DNA from: Afifellaceae bacterium
Lineage (GTDB): Bacteria > Pseudomonadota > Alphaproteobacteria > Rhizobiales > Afifellaceae
Reading direction: 5' to 3'
Assembly (NCBI GenBank): GCA_028281235.1
Contig: JANQKG010000007.1
Location: 1 to 64,000 of the forward strand
DNA length: 64,000 bases
The position numbers were made by a program, and so were the translations under genes. Within the stretch, counting starts at the first letter, position 1. Every line of letters starts with the position of its first letter. Below the pieces are notes generated by a model. The model was not told the DNA's origin. It saw only the letters and a program-made list of their open reading frames with translations, and ran no database searches. Shown here piece after piece: positions 44,439 to 52,791 of this stretch.

Positions 44439-44751
44439 GCTTCAGACCACGCTCCACACCAAAAGCCGTGCGTCGACCGGCTGCCGTCGTGCCCCCGCCC
44501 CTTCAAGGCCAACAGCGGCCATTTTCTCTTAACTTTTGGGCAACTGTATCCAAATAGCTTCACAGTGGTGCGAGGAATCCGCTATAGAGTTCGAGTGACC
44601 GAGCCGGTTTCGGGGCTGAACAGGGACGTGCGGTGTGACGGGTTGGCTTGCCGGCCGACGCGGAAAACCACCGTAAGTGTGCTCAAATTGCCTCACCACG
44701 GCACGGAGAAACGGGATAAGGTGCAGCGGGCATCGATTTGGAGGTTTAGGC
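44439..44751. other. Gap of 313 bp without a gene
   Basis: Sits between repeat copy B and the acidic exported protein. It should contain that gene's promoter and 5' leader. I see no RNA gene, inverted repeat of note or open frame with coding character; AT-rich TTTTCTCTTAAC at about 44522 and GCTATAGAGT at about 44581 are possible promoter pieces only. Confidence 0.4.
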
Positions 44752-45009
44752 ATGGATGATCTTCTACTTATGTCGCGCCGGACCGTGGCCAAGCTTCTGG
44801 GCGTTGGTCTCGTCGTGGCGCCGATAGCAGCAACGACCGCGCGGGCGGGCGATGATTATGATGAGGAGGTCGATGACACTCAGGACGTCAGTTCGCCCTC
44901 AATCGACGAAGATGATAACGATGACGATGACGACGACGACAACGGCTCCTATGAAAAGCCGGATGATGATGGCTGCGGGGCCGACGACCCCTGCCAGAGT
45001 GTTCGCTAG
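44752..45009 (+). CDS. Small acidic exported protein with Tat-like signal and Asp tract
   Basis: Protein of 85 residues. The N-terminus MDDLLLMSRRTVAKLLGVGLVVAPIA has the twin-arginine pattern S-R-R-x-x-x-K followed by a hydrophobic core and ARA|GDD cleavage site. The mature part is about 50 residues, roughly half Asp/Glu with a DDNDDDDDDDNG run, and two cysteines near the end (GCGADDPC). I do not recognise the family; metal or calcium binding is conceivable. GGAGG stands at good spacing before the ATG, and a strong terminator follows, so it is a real single-gene unit. Confidence 0.75.
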   Translation: MDDLLLMSRRTVAKLLGVGLVVAPIAATTARAGDDYDEEVDDTQDVSSPSIDEDDNDDDDDDDNGSYEKPDDDGCGADDPCQSVR

Positions 45010-45069
45010 GCTCGGCGGTGCCATGACCGTCCGTTGGTGTCGCTGCTGCTGACACCAGTCAGGTCTGTC

Positions 45070-45102
45070 AAAATAGCCAGCCTTGCGGCTGGCTATTTTT
45101 TT
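45070..45102 (+). terminator. Rho-independent terminator of the acidic protein gene
   Basis: Perfect 12-bp stem AAATAGCCAGCC (45071-45082) and GGCTGGCTATTT (45087-45098), loop TTGC, followed by further T residues to 45102. It is 60 bp after the stop codon. Confidence 0.93.
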
Positions 45103-45114
45103 GTGCGATTTTGC

Positions 45115-45165
45115 CCAGTGTGGTGGGTTTGAAGTTCCTTTGTTGTCCGCCGGACGCTTTTGCGG
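45115..45165. repeat. Partial copy C of the double-palindrome repeat
   Basis: CAGTGTGGTGGGTTTGAAGT (45116-45135) equals the left arm of the first palindrome in copies A and B. Only a trace of the rest remains (ATAGGAAC near 45165); the second palindrome is absent. Confidence 0.7.
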
Positions 45166-45188
45166 ATAGGAACGGCGCATATGCGTTA

Positions 45189-45292
45189 GAGCATGATCCC
45201 GAAAAGTGGACACCGTCTTCTCGGATAAGATCCTGCTCCAGCAAAAAGAGTGAGTCTCCGGTCTGATTCAATCAGAATGGAAAAGGCTCCAG
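45189..45292. repeat. Hyphomicrobiales palindromic element, copy 5 (extension type B)
   Basis: Main hairpin 45189-45238 (GAGCATGATCCCGAAAA with TCTCGGATAAGATCCTGCTC, one arm slightly decayed), followed by AGCAAAAAGAGTGAGTCTCC and the TCTGATTCAATCAGA hairpin also found in copy 2. Confidence 0.9.
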
Positions 45293-45332
45293 AACAGTCT
45301 TTCGCGATGGCGGATATCGAGGAGGCTCAGAT

Positions 45333-45623
45333 ATGGTCCATAGGAGTTCGCTTGTTGCGGTGGCGGTGCTTGCCGCAATCGGTCTTGCCGCTTGCTCTGC
45401 GACGTCGCAGCGATCTCAGGATCGGGGCTATGCGTGGGCACGAACCGACGGAACCATAATCTCCGGCAATCCAGCTCTTCTGGAGCAGGCCCGGCGTGAC
45501 ATTGCACATTGTCAAGCTGCCACAAAAGCCACCGACGTGAGCATGAAGGCGTGCATGCTGGACCGCGGCTATCACTTCGTGGCGCTGAAGCCGGGTGATC
45601 CCTCCACGAATTTAGATCTATAG
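45333..45623 (+). CDS. Small lipoprotein, hypothetical
   Basis: Protein of 96 residues with a lipoprotein signal: SSLVAVAVLAAIGLAAC, where Cys21 follows the lipobox GLAA. The mature part has YAWARTDGTIISGNPALLEQAR and two cysteines (AHCQAA, KACMLDRGYHFV), a pattern common in small alphaproteobacterial lipoproteins of unknown role. A GGAGG site precedes ATG 45333. Confidence 0.8.
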   Translation: MVHRSSLVAVAVLAAIGLAACSATSQRSQDRGYAWARTDGTIISGNPALLEQARRDIAHCQAATKATDVSMKACMLDRGYHFVALKPGDPSTNLDL

Positions 45624-45660
45624 ACGACGCCGCATTGGCCTGAGTTTCGGCCTGGCACGG

Positions 45661-45702
45661 CCGGCCCCTCTCTCCCCAAGGGGAGAGGAAGGGAGTGTGC
45701 TG
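45661..45702. repeat. Short hairpin repeat related to 33345-33375
   Basis: CTCTCCCC-AA-GGGGAGAG (45670-45687) followed by GAAGGGAGTGTGCTGCGCGC, almost identical to the right part of the cluster at 33244-33375. Confidence 0.75.
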
Positions 45703-45760
45703 CGCGCGAGGCGGCCTCACCTCCCCTTCGATACTCGCCTTGGCCCGAAGAAACAGGACA

Positions 45761-45790
45761 AAAAGAAAGCCCGGCCGAAGCCGGGCTTTC
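45761..45790 (-). terminator. Terminator of the porin gene
   Basis: Read on the minus strand: 11-bp perfect stem GAAAGCCCGGC/GCCGGGCTTTC closed by a TTCG tetraloop and followed by TTTT. It starts 23 bp after the porin stop codon. Confidence 0.93.
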
Positions 45791-45812
45791 CGTATTCAAG
45801 CTCTGAGTGCGA

Positions 45813-47030
45813 TCAGAAGCTGCGCTGCACGCGCCACATGACACTCCAGAGATCGTAGTCGGCCCTGACATCGTTGGGATTGAGGCCATTGCCGTTCACG
45901 TTCGTGAAGTCGTAGCTGTTGTAAGCCACTTCCGGACCCATGATGAGACCAGAGACAGGCTCCCAGCTCGCGCCGGCGAGGATCGACCAGAACTGATAGT
46001 TGTCGGCGTTGTTCTCTTCTTCGTAGTCGTAGTACGAACCGCCGATCCAGCCGGTCCAGTTGGCCATCAGCGGGCCCTTCAGACCAGCGCGGATGCCCCA
46101 CGCCTCGTTCTGGTTATCGCCCGTCGGGCCGTCGATGTCGCCCCAATTGCCGATGTCGCTGGAGACATACTTGACGGCGCCCTCAGAGTAACCGCCCTGC
46201 GAGCTGAACACCCAGCCGCCCGGCAGGTTGAGGGAGAGGCCACCACCGACTGCGAAGCCGATACCGTCACCGTTGACGTCATTGATGTGGCGAACCGCGC
46301 CCATGATCTGAGCGGAACCCCAGCCCTGGTCAACGCGGATGTTGGCAACGCCGTCCGGCGCTTCCAGGCCCTCGTAGTCGTCATCACCGTCAGCGCGGCG
46401 ACCGATGGAGTCCGGGTCCTCAGCTGAGATCGTGAACGAGAAGCCGTTCCCGCCAGCGAAGGTCCAAGCGAACAGCGTCGCTTCACCCGTGCCCGCTTCC
46501 TCGCCGAGGCGGAAGCCCCAGCCCATGCCACCGTAGAAGTCGAAGAACGACCCCGTGTGACCAGCGGTGTAGGTGCCCCAGTCGTTGCTGACCTGAATGT
46601 AGGCCGCAGCGAGGTTCGAGGACGTCGGGTAGGTGGCCACGCCTGAGCGATTTGCAGTCGTGTTGCGACCACCCACGGTCATCTCAAGCGCGATGTAGGC
46701 ACGGACGAGACCGAAATCCGTCTGCGTGCGGGCATCGAGCAGGATGTGACCACGAGCCTGGGTCGTGTAGTTGTTCACGTTAGCGGCCGGAACGCCGTAG
46801 CGCGCCGTCAGGTCGGCATTGTCGCCCCACACACCGCCCGACTGAACGCGGACATAACCGCCGACACGCAAGCAGGTGTCAGTCCCCGGGATGTAGTAGA
46901 ATCTCGCCCCGAAGGCGTCGCAGATCCGGACGTAGTCGACCGGCTCGACGACGGGAAGGTCGGCGGCCAGCGCCCCGGTGCCGGCGGCCAGGACTGCCGC
47001 GGAGCCGAAGAGTAGGCTCTTGAGTTTCAT
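45813..47030 (-). CDS. Rhizobiales-type outer membrane porin
   Basis: Beta-barrel porin of 405 residues. Signal peptide MKLKSLLFGSAAVLAAGTGALA|ADLP, then the diagnostic start VVEPVDYVRICDAFGARFYYIPGT with CLRVGGYVR, and the closing strand LWSVMWRVQRSF ending in Phe as needed for outer-membrane insertion. This is the Omp2b/porin-2 family of Brucella and relatives. GGAGG stands before ATG 47030; the frame remains open upstream but is not coding. A strong terminator follows, so it is monocistronic. Confidence 0.93.
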   Translation of the reverse strand: MKLKSLLFGSAAVLAAGTGALAADLPVVEPVDYVRICDAFGARFYYIPGTDTCLRVGGYVRVQSGGVWGDNADLTARYGVPAANVNNYTTQARGHILLDARTQTDFGLVRAYIALEMTVGGRNTTANRSGVATYPTSSNLAAAYIQVSNDWGTYTAGHTGSFFDFYGGMGWGFRLGEEAGTGEATLFAWTFAGGNGFSFTISAEDPDSIGRRADGDDDYEGLEAPDGVANIRVDQGWGSAQIMGAVRHINDVNGDGIGFAVGGGLSLNLPGGWVFSSQGGYSEGAVKYVSSDIGNWGDIDGPTGDNQNEAWGIRAGLKGPLMANWTGWIGGSYYDYEEENNADNYQFWSILAGASWEPVSGLIMGPEVAYNSYDFTNVNGNGLNPNDVRADYDLWSVMWRVQRSF

Positions 47031-47620
47031 TTTAGACCTCCAGTCCAAGTTGCTTGGCCGGGGTAATTGGCCCCCGCCCCTTTGCTGCCCCCCAAGGAAC
47101 AGCGGCCGCCGATCGGCTGCCTGAGGTGACACTATCCATCCATCCGGCGGAGGCAACATCCCTTTGCAGTTCGCTACCCCCTTTCCAAGTCCATGTTGCA
47201 GATTTGCCACGAAATCCCGGGTTTCCGGGCGAAATCGGGGTGAATCTAACCAAAATCCTAACGCGTTTTTTGGCGCCTTTCGGAGGGAAATGGCGTCCGG
47301 CGGAGAAGACATCCTACCGAAAACAATGTCGCGTCGCTCCGACCTGGCGCAACGGCGATCCCAGCCCCTCGATGGTCGGAATGATGGAGCGGAACAACCG
47401 GTCGAAGCAACGCGCACCGGGGAATAATCCAAAAGGATATCAAAGGGTTGTTCCCCATCGCATTGGTGGGCGACACCTGGTGGGCCAGAAATCCGTGCTG
47501 CGCTTCCAAACAACACCCCTGGACGCTGGAAAGCCAATCACCCGATGTGAGTCGGCGCGCGGCGACCCGCTGATGGAAAATTCATAAATAATTTCATACA
47601 GATAGCTTGATCTGACTCGA
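47031..47620. other. 590-bp gap upstream of the porin
   Basis: No credible gene on either strand. It presumably contains the porin promoter and a 5' leader. Directly before the porin start lies GGGGGCCAATTACCCC, a possible small hairpin. At the far end an inverted repeat CTTGAT...ATCAAG (47606-47625) overlaps the stop codon of the oxidoreductase gene, without a T tract, so it is a weak terminator candidate at best. Confidence 0.5.
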
Positions 47621-48685
47621 TCAAGGAGACCACCCGCCGTAAAGCGGATGATCGGAGCCGAGCGGCAGTTCGACCGGCCCGCCGCGCCGCGCCGAAGCGT
47701 AGATCGCGGTGACGAACTCCAGCGAACGCCGCCCCTCCAGGAGGGTCACTTTGTTGCCGCCGCGACCGTCAAGCGCATCGGCAACCGCGTCGAAAAAGCC
47801 CGCAAATCCGGGCTTCGGCTCCCGTGTGGCCGCCAGCACGGTGTCGATATCGGCCTGGCTGACCGGCGCGCGCGCCGTAAACGTCCATTCCTCTGTGGCG
47901 GGGCTGTAGGGATTGCGGCCGCTCTCCGCTGTCAGCCCGGCAAAACAGAAGCGCAGCCGCGTCGAATCGTCGGACGCGCCAAGCGTGATGGAGCTGGTGA
48001 CCAGCGCGCCGTTTTCCATGCGAATCGCCAGCGCCGCACAATCATCCACCTCAATGGCGTTGACCCGCGTGCCGAGCTCGGCGTGGACGGAGGCGACAGG
48101 CCCGAGAACCCGGCACACAAGATCATGCACGTGGATCGCGTGGCTGAACACGGCGCCACCTTTCTCGCCGTCCCAAGTGCCCCGCCAATCAATGGCGTAA
48201 TAGGACGCCGGCCGGTTCCAATGCGTCTCCAGCGTGGCGACATAAGGCGCGCCCGCGAGCCCCGCATCGATGAGCGCCTGAAGCGCGGCAATGGCCTTTC
48301 CGTAGCGATATTGAAAGACGGGAAAAAGCTGTCGCCCAGAGGCTTTAGCGATCTCCACAAGCTGATCGGCTTCGCGGAGGCTTGTCGCCAAAGGCTTCTC
48401 GCAGATGACGTGCTTGCCCGCTTCAAGGGCGCGCGCGCAGGCGGAGAAATGGAGATGTGGCGGCAGGCAGATGTCGATGATGTCGATTTGCGAATCGGCA
48501 AGCACGTCATCGAGCGAAGTCGTGAAGCCGGTCTGCGGATTGGTCGCTGCCAGCGCCTGGCCGCGCGCTTCATCAAGATCGCAGACCGTGCGCACGGAGA
48601 AGCGCTCCGAGACCGCCTGGTAGCCCTGCATATGCTTCTCGCCGATGCCGGCGCCGACAATGGCGACGGAGCGCCGTTCAGCCAT
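47621..48685 (-). CDS. Gfo/Idh/MocA family oxidoreductase 1
   Basis: NAD(P)-dependent sugar/inositol-type dehydrogenase of 354 residues. The Rossmann start is SVAIVGAGIGEKHMQGYQ, the catalytic motif CEKPLAT is present, and later HWNRPASYYAIDWRGTWDGEKGG resembles the active-site region of this family (GG of the lysine/histidine loop, HDLVCRVLG). Substrate unknown. Start ATG 48685 overlaps the upstream dehydrogenase gene by 8 bp; a longer open frame exists but is only a shadow of that gene. Confidence 0.9.
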   Translation of the reverse strand: MAERRSVAIVGAGIGEKHMQGYQAVSERFSVRTVCDLDEARGQALAATNPQTGFTTSLDDVLADSQIDIIDICLPPHLHFSACARALEAGKHVICEKPLATSLREADQLVEIAKASGRQLFPVFQYRYGKAIAALQALIDAGLAGAPYVATLETHWNRPASYYAIDWRGTWDGEKGGAVFSHAIHVHDLVCRVLGPVASVHAELGTRVNAIEVDDCAALAIRMENGALVTSSITLGASDDSTRLRFCFAGLTAESGRNPYSPATEEWTFTARAPVSQADIDTVLAATREPKPGFAGFFDAVADALDGRGGNKVTLLEGRRSLEFVTAIYASARRGGPVELPLGSDHPLYGGWSP

Positions 48686-49703
48686 GACCTGAACCGCCCT
48701 CCGCCTTGATCTGCGCGCGGATCGCCAGCTCCATCGTGCGGAACGTGTGCGCCTGAGAGACTGCGGTCTCGGTACGATCGCGCATGTCGGCGACAAGCCG
48801 GGGGAAGTAAGGCAAGCCGGCATCGCTGCAATCGATATATTCAAGCCGCTCACCGTTAACGAGAAAGAGGTGATCGCCGGCCGCCGCGCGCGTGATGTCG
48901 GTGTATTTGCGGAGCTCAATCTGGCCTTCGTCACCAAGCAGGAAGAGCCGACCGTCGCCCCACGTTGGAAGCGCATCGGGCGTGAACCAATCCACACGGA
49001 TGTAGCCGTGCCCTGATTCTCCGCGCAGCGTGATCTCGCCAAAATCCTGAAAGCCCGGAAGGTCAGGCCGTGTCGTGTTTTCGGCGAGCGCGTGGACGAT
49101 TTCCACCTCCGTTGAGCCGGTGAAGAACAGAAACTGGTCGATCTGATGGGAGGCGACATCGCAGAGAATGCCGCCATAGCGCTTGCGCTCGAAGAACCAG
49201 GGCGGGCGCGTGGCAAGGTTCTGCCGGTGCGGACCGAGCCCCACGGTCTGGATGACGCGGCCGATGGCGCCGGCCGCGACAAGCTCGGTGGCCTTCGTGA
49301 CCGCGGGCACCTCGAACCGTTCCGAAAAATTCACCGTCCAGATGCGCCCGGTCCGCTCCGTGCAGTCCTTCACCGCCGCAAGCTGCTCCACAGTCGTGCA
49401 GCCGGGCTTGTCGACCATCACGTCCTTGCCGGCATTCATCGCCTCAATGGCCAGGTCGGCGCGGTCTTCGGGAATGGCCGCAATCAGGACCATGTCGATG
49501 TCGGGATCGTCGAGAATGCGACGCCGGTCCTCCACCCGGGTCAGATCGGGAAGTCGCTCGATGAAGCCCCGCTCCGTTTCCGCCGGCCCGTCCGTCCACC
49601 AAACATCGCAACGGCACCCGGCCGCCAGCATGTTCGCCAGCATCCCGTAGATGTGACGGTGATCGATCCCGAGCACACCTAGCTTCGGATTGTAAGCCGC
49701 CAT
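48678..49703 (-). CDS. Gfo/Idh/MocA family oxidoreductase 2
   Basis: Protein of 341 residues of the same superfamily but divergent: the N-terminal stretch LGVLGIDHRHIYGMLANML replaces the usual GxGxxG, and the EKP motif appears as VDKPGC. Other parts (RTGRIWTVNFSERF, VASHQIDQFLFFTGSTEVE) fit. Loss of the dinucleotide motif may indicate altered cofactor use. AAGAGGAA precedes ATG 49703. It is translationally coupled to oxidoreductase 1. Confidence 0.82.
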   Translation of the reverse strand: MAAYNPKLGVLGIDHRHIYGMLANMLAAGCRCDVWWTDGPAETERGFIERLPDLTRVEDRRRILDDPDIDMVLIAAIPEDRADLAIEAMNAGKDVMVDKPGCTTVEQLAAVKDCTERTGRIWTVNFSERFEVPAVTKATELVAAGAIGRVIQTVGLGPHRQNLATRPPWFFERKRYGGILCDVASHQIDQFLFFTGSTEVEIVHALAENTTRPDLPGFQDFGEITLRGESGHGYIRVDWFTPDALPTWGDGRLFLLGDEGQIELRKYTDITRAAAGDHLFLVNGERLEYIDCSDAGLPYFPRLVADMRDRTETAVSQAHTFRTMELAIRAQIKAEGGSGHG

Positions 49704-49765
49704 GCGTGTTCCTCTTGCCCGCGACGCCGCTGATTTGCTCGGCTCATTAGCGGCTTCGCCGCGCC

Positions 49766-50716
49766 TCAATCCAGGTGTCGGCCCAGGCGCCGGTCAAAAA
49801 AATCCAGAACCGCGTTCCGCATGGCCTTCGTCTCGACATGGCCGGACCGCGGATCGCTGACGACCTCAAGCGCGTCGCGCGCTCCCGCGGCCGCATAAGC
49901 GGCTTCAAGCTTGCTGAGCCCCAATGCGAAGCAATCCGGCGGCGTAAACACATCTTCAAGCCCGACGGCGACGAGCTGCGGGCGCGGTGCAATCAGGCCG
50001 GCCAGCTGCCCGGTGGAGCAATGCTGAAGCAGACCCGGCACAGTCATATACGGCCCGTGGCCGTCATGCCCGCCCGCGGAGATCAGGCAATCGAGATCGG
50101 CGAAGCAGCACAGATGCACCGCCGCGCGAACGCGCTCGTCCAGCGCCGCGAGCCACCACGCATGCGTCCCGCCCATCGAGATGCCCAGCGTGGCGATGCG
50201 TGACGCATCGACCGACGGCGCGTCCGCCAAGAAGTCAAGGCCGGCGGAAAGCTCCGCCAGCATGCGGCCGAAGAGCGTCGTGCCACGCCAGTGATGCGCT
50301 TTGGAGAGTGCGGTTTCCTGCAGTTCAGCCCGCTCGCCGAAGCACGGCATCTCCAGGCAAAGCACCGCATAGCCGCGCGCCGCCAGCGCCGGCCCAAAAG
50401 GCGCCCGAAGTGCCGGGCGGCCGCCCATCAGCTCGTCCCGGCCGATGCCGTAGCGTCCCCCATGAGCATGGCAGTAAAGCACCGCCGGTGCCGGCGCCCC
50501 GCCTTCGTCCGGCCGCAGGAAGTACGCGGCAACGCTCTCGCCGGCCGAAGAGGTGAAGCGCAAATCGTCCAGCGCCATCCCGTCCTTCGGCCGGCTTGCG
50601 ACGCGCTCCACATCGGTGAAGCGAAGCGTGCCCACTTCGCCGCCGAGGAGCCGCAGCAGCTCGCCACGATCAGGGGCGCGATCAGGCGCACGATCAGGTC
50701 TGGGCTTTTCGCTCAA
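49766..50716 (-). CDS. Alpha/beta hydrolase, dienelactone hydrolase/acetyl-esterase type
   Basis: Protein of about 316 residues. Features are PAPAVLYCHAHGGRYGIGRDELMGG (oxyanion region), the nucleophile elbow LGISMGGTHAWW, VAVGLEDVFTPPD (acid) and SGHVETKAMRNAVLDFF (histidine). Such hydrolases deacylate sugars or open lactones. The start is uncertain; the TTG at 50716 gives MSEKPRP and has GGAG upstream, and no ATG fits better. It is divergent from oxidoreductase 3 and precedes oxidoreductases 2 and 1 on the same strand. Confidence 0.8.
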   Translation of the reverse strand: MSEKPRPDRAPDRAPDRGELLRLLGGEVGTLRFTDVERVASRPKDGMALDDLRFTSSAGESVAAYFLRPDEGGAPAPAVLYCHAHGGRYGIGRDELMGGRPALRAPFGPALAARGYAVLCLEMPCFGERAELQETALSKAHHWRGTTLFGRMLAELSAGLDFLADAPSVDASRIATLGISMGGTHAWWLAALDERVRAAVHLCCFADLDCLISAGGHDGHGPYMTVPGLLQHCSTGQLAGLIAPRPQLVAVGLEDVFTPPDCFALGLSKLEAAYAAAGARDALEVVSDPRSGHVETKAMRNAVLDFFDRRLGRHLD

Positions 50717-50788
50717 CGCGGTTTGCTCCGCATCATTTCCTTGTTCGCCATCGCACGCTATGGGGGAAGGTCGAAACAGGAAACAGCC

Positions 50789-51895
50789 ATGACGGACACA
50801 TTGAACTACGGAATCGTCGGTTGCGGCATGATGGGCCAGGAGCACATCCGCAACATCGCTTTTCTGCCGAATGTCAACATTGCAGCCCTTTGCGATCCCG
50901 ATACCGGCATGCGCGAGCGCGCCCACGAGCTTGCGCCTGACGCTGCAACGCTCGAAACGCTGGATGCTCTGCTCGAAATCCCCACGCTGAACGGCCTGGT
51001 GGTCGCCAGCCCGAACAATCTGCATGTGGAGCAGCTGGAGCGCATTTCGGACCGCTGCCCGCTGCCGACTTTGGTTGAGAAGCCGCTTTACACGATGCGC
51101 CAGGACGCGTTGCGGATAGAGGCCCTTCACGACCACCCCGCGCCGATCTGGGTCGGCATGGCCTACCGCTACATGCCGCCGATCGCAGCGCTCGTGGAGC
51201 AGGCGGCCGATGTCACCGGCGGCGTCCGCATGCTGACCATCCGCGAACATCGCTTTCCGTTTCTGCCCAAGGTCAAGGACTGGAACCGCTTCAACGAAAA
51301 CACCGGCGGAACGATGGTGGAGAAGTGCTGCCACTTCTTCGACCTGATGCGGCTCATCCTCAAGTCGGAGCCGGTGCGCGTCATGGCGTCTGCCGGCCAG
51401 GAAGCCAACCACATGGATGAGGTCATCGATGGCCGGCGGCCTGACATTTGGGATTGCGGCTATGTGATCGTCGACTTTGAGAGCGGCGCGCGGGCCATGC
51501 TTGAGCTTTGCATGTTCGCCGACGGCTCACGCTACCAAAGCGAAATCAGCGCCGTCGGCCCGAAGGGCAAGATCGAGTGCCGGATCCCGGGGCCGCATCG
51601 GCTCATGCCGACGGAGGATGGAACCTGCGACGTGCCGCTCGTCATCCGCAGCCCGCGGCGCGGCGCCATTGCCGAAACGCATGAGGTCCGCATCGAGCCG
51701 GAACTCTTGGCCGCCGGCTCGCATAACGGTGCCACCTATTACCAGCATCTGCGCTTTGCCGAAGTGGCGCGTGGCCTTGCCGACCCGGAGGTGACGCTTG
51801 AGGACGGCGCCAAAGCGGTGGAGATGGGCTTGGCAGCGCAGCAATCGGCTGAGATCGGCAGCGCCGTGGCGGTCGATACCGGCCGGTTCGATTAG
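50789..51895 (+). CDS. Gfo/Idh/MocA family oxidoreductase 3
   Basis: Protein of 368 residues with an intact Rossmann motif (YGIVGCGMMGQEHIRNIAF), catalytic VEKPLYT, WVGMAYRYMPP and NENTGGTMVEKCCHFFDLMRL. Typical of inositol or sugar dehydrogenases. ATG 50789 with AACAGGAAACAG upstream. Its stop overlaps the stop of the convergent D-lyxose isomerase gene by 4 bp (TTAG). Confidence 0.9.
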   Translation: MTDTLNYGIVGCGMMGQEHIRNIAFLPNVNIAALCDPDTGMRERAHELAPDAATLETLDALLEIPTLNGLVVASPNNLHVEQLERISDRCPLPTLVEKPLYTMRQDALRIEALHDHPAPIWVGMAYRYMPPIAALVEQAADVTGGVRMLTIREHRFPFLPKVKDWNRFNENTGGTMVEKCCHFFDLMRLILKSEPVRVMASAGQEANHMDEVIDGRRPDIWDCGYVIVDFESGARAMLELCMFADGSRYQSEISAVGPKGKIECRIPGPHRLMPTEDGTCDVPLVIRSPRRGAIAETHEVRIEPELLAAGSHNGATYYQHLRFAEVARGLADPEVTLEDGAKAVEMGLAAQQSAEIGSAVAVDTGRFD

Positions 51896-52584
51896 GAGGC
51901 GCCGAGCGCCCGCTCATAGTCTGAAACGAGGAGATGGAGCGGCGGCTCGTCCTCGTCGATCTCCGCGAAGCGGCCGACCGGATCGCGAAAGACGTTGTCC
52001 GTCAGATCGTCGTTGACCGTCGATACCTCGCCGATCAGCGTGTCGCCCTCCTCCGCCCAGAAGGCGTGCCACACGCCCGCCACCAGCGTCACGCTTTCGC
52101 CCGGTGCCAGCCGAAGAATGTCGCCGGGCGGCATACGCCGCGTCACGCCGTCGACCTCGACTTGGACCTCCGCGTCGGGATCGATGTTGCCCTCCGCGTC
52201 CGACATGAAGAGCTCCAGCGCCAGCTTGCCGCCGCCGCGATTGATGATGTCCTCCGTCTTGATGTCGTGGCGGTGCATGGCGCAGAGCTGATCGCGGCGG
52301 GAGATCATGATCTTCTCCGCGTAGAGCCGGCCGCGGCCGCGCGCCAGATCGGCCGGATCGCCATTGCGCACGGTGAACAGGAAGAGGCCGCGTTCGGGAA
52401 AATTCCCCAGACCGAAATCGGTGATGTCCCAGCCGAGCCGCGCATCGATGAGGCCACGTGCTTCGCCCGCGCGCTGACGGAATTCGTCCGGCGACCAATA
52501 GGCGAAGGGCGGCAGGATGTAGCCGAACGAACGGATGAAGGCGTCCGCTTCCTGAATAATTGTGTTGACCTCTGAACGCTTCAT
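51892..52584 (-). CDS. D-lyxose ketol-isomerase
   Basis: Cupin-fold isomerase of 230 residues that interconverts D-lyxose and D-xylulose (also D-mannose and D-fructose in some members). Visible signatures are SFGYILPPFAYWSPDEFRQRA, LGWDITDFGLGNF, the metal-binding MHRHDIKTEDIINRGGG and LAPGESVTLVAGVWHAFW. Start ATG 52584 follows GGGAGG. It suggests the cluster handles a rare pentose or hexose; no matching sugar kinase or importer is directly adjacent. Confidence 0.88.
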   Translation of the reverse strand: MKRSEVNTIIQEADAFIRSFGYILPPFAYWSPDEFRQRAGEARGLIDARLGWDITDFGLGNFPERGLFLFTVRNGDPADLARGRGRLYAEKIMISRRDQLCAMHRHDIKTEDIINRGGGKLALELFMSDAEGNIDPDAEVQVEVDGVTRRMPPGDILRLAPGESVTLVAGVWHAFWAEEGDTLIGEVSTVNDDLTDNVFRDPVGRFAEIDEDEPPLHLLVSDYERALGAS

Positions 52585-52791
52585 CGCTCGCACCTCCCTG
52601 CTCAAACAGCGGCCGCTTAGCACTGCGGCCGGCAGCCGCGATCGGCCGGCCCGCATTTGCGCGGCGCCGCAATCGCCCGTCAACCGGTTCCCGCCCGCAA
52701 CACCAATCGCCGCCGTCCGCTTCCCGGTTGATCGGGCGGCCCAGGTCGATGCAATCAGGGCTCTGGGTGGGAATGGCGACAGGCGCCGGCG

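Noticed and set aside
7889..45292. CRISPR-like repeats
   Set aside because: The repeats are scattered kilobases apart, are palindromic throughout and have no regular spacers or cas genes.
47606..47625. Terminator for oxidoreductase 1
   Set aside because: The 6-8 bp inverted repeat is AT-rich, overlaps the stop codon and has no T tract on the minus strand.
48686..49282. Fusion of oxidoreductase 1 with about 200 additional N-terminal residues
   Set aside because: This stretch is the out-of-frame shadow of oxidoreductase 2; the Rossmann fold starts at MAERRSVAIVG.
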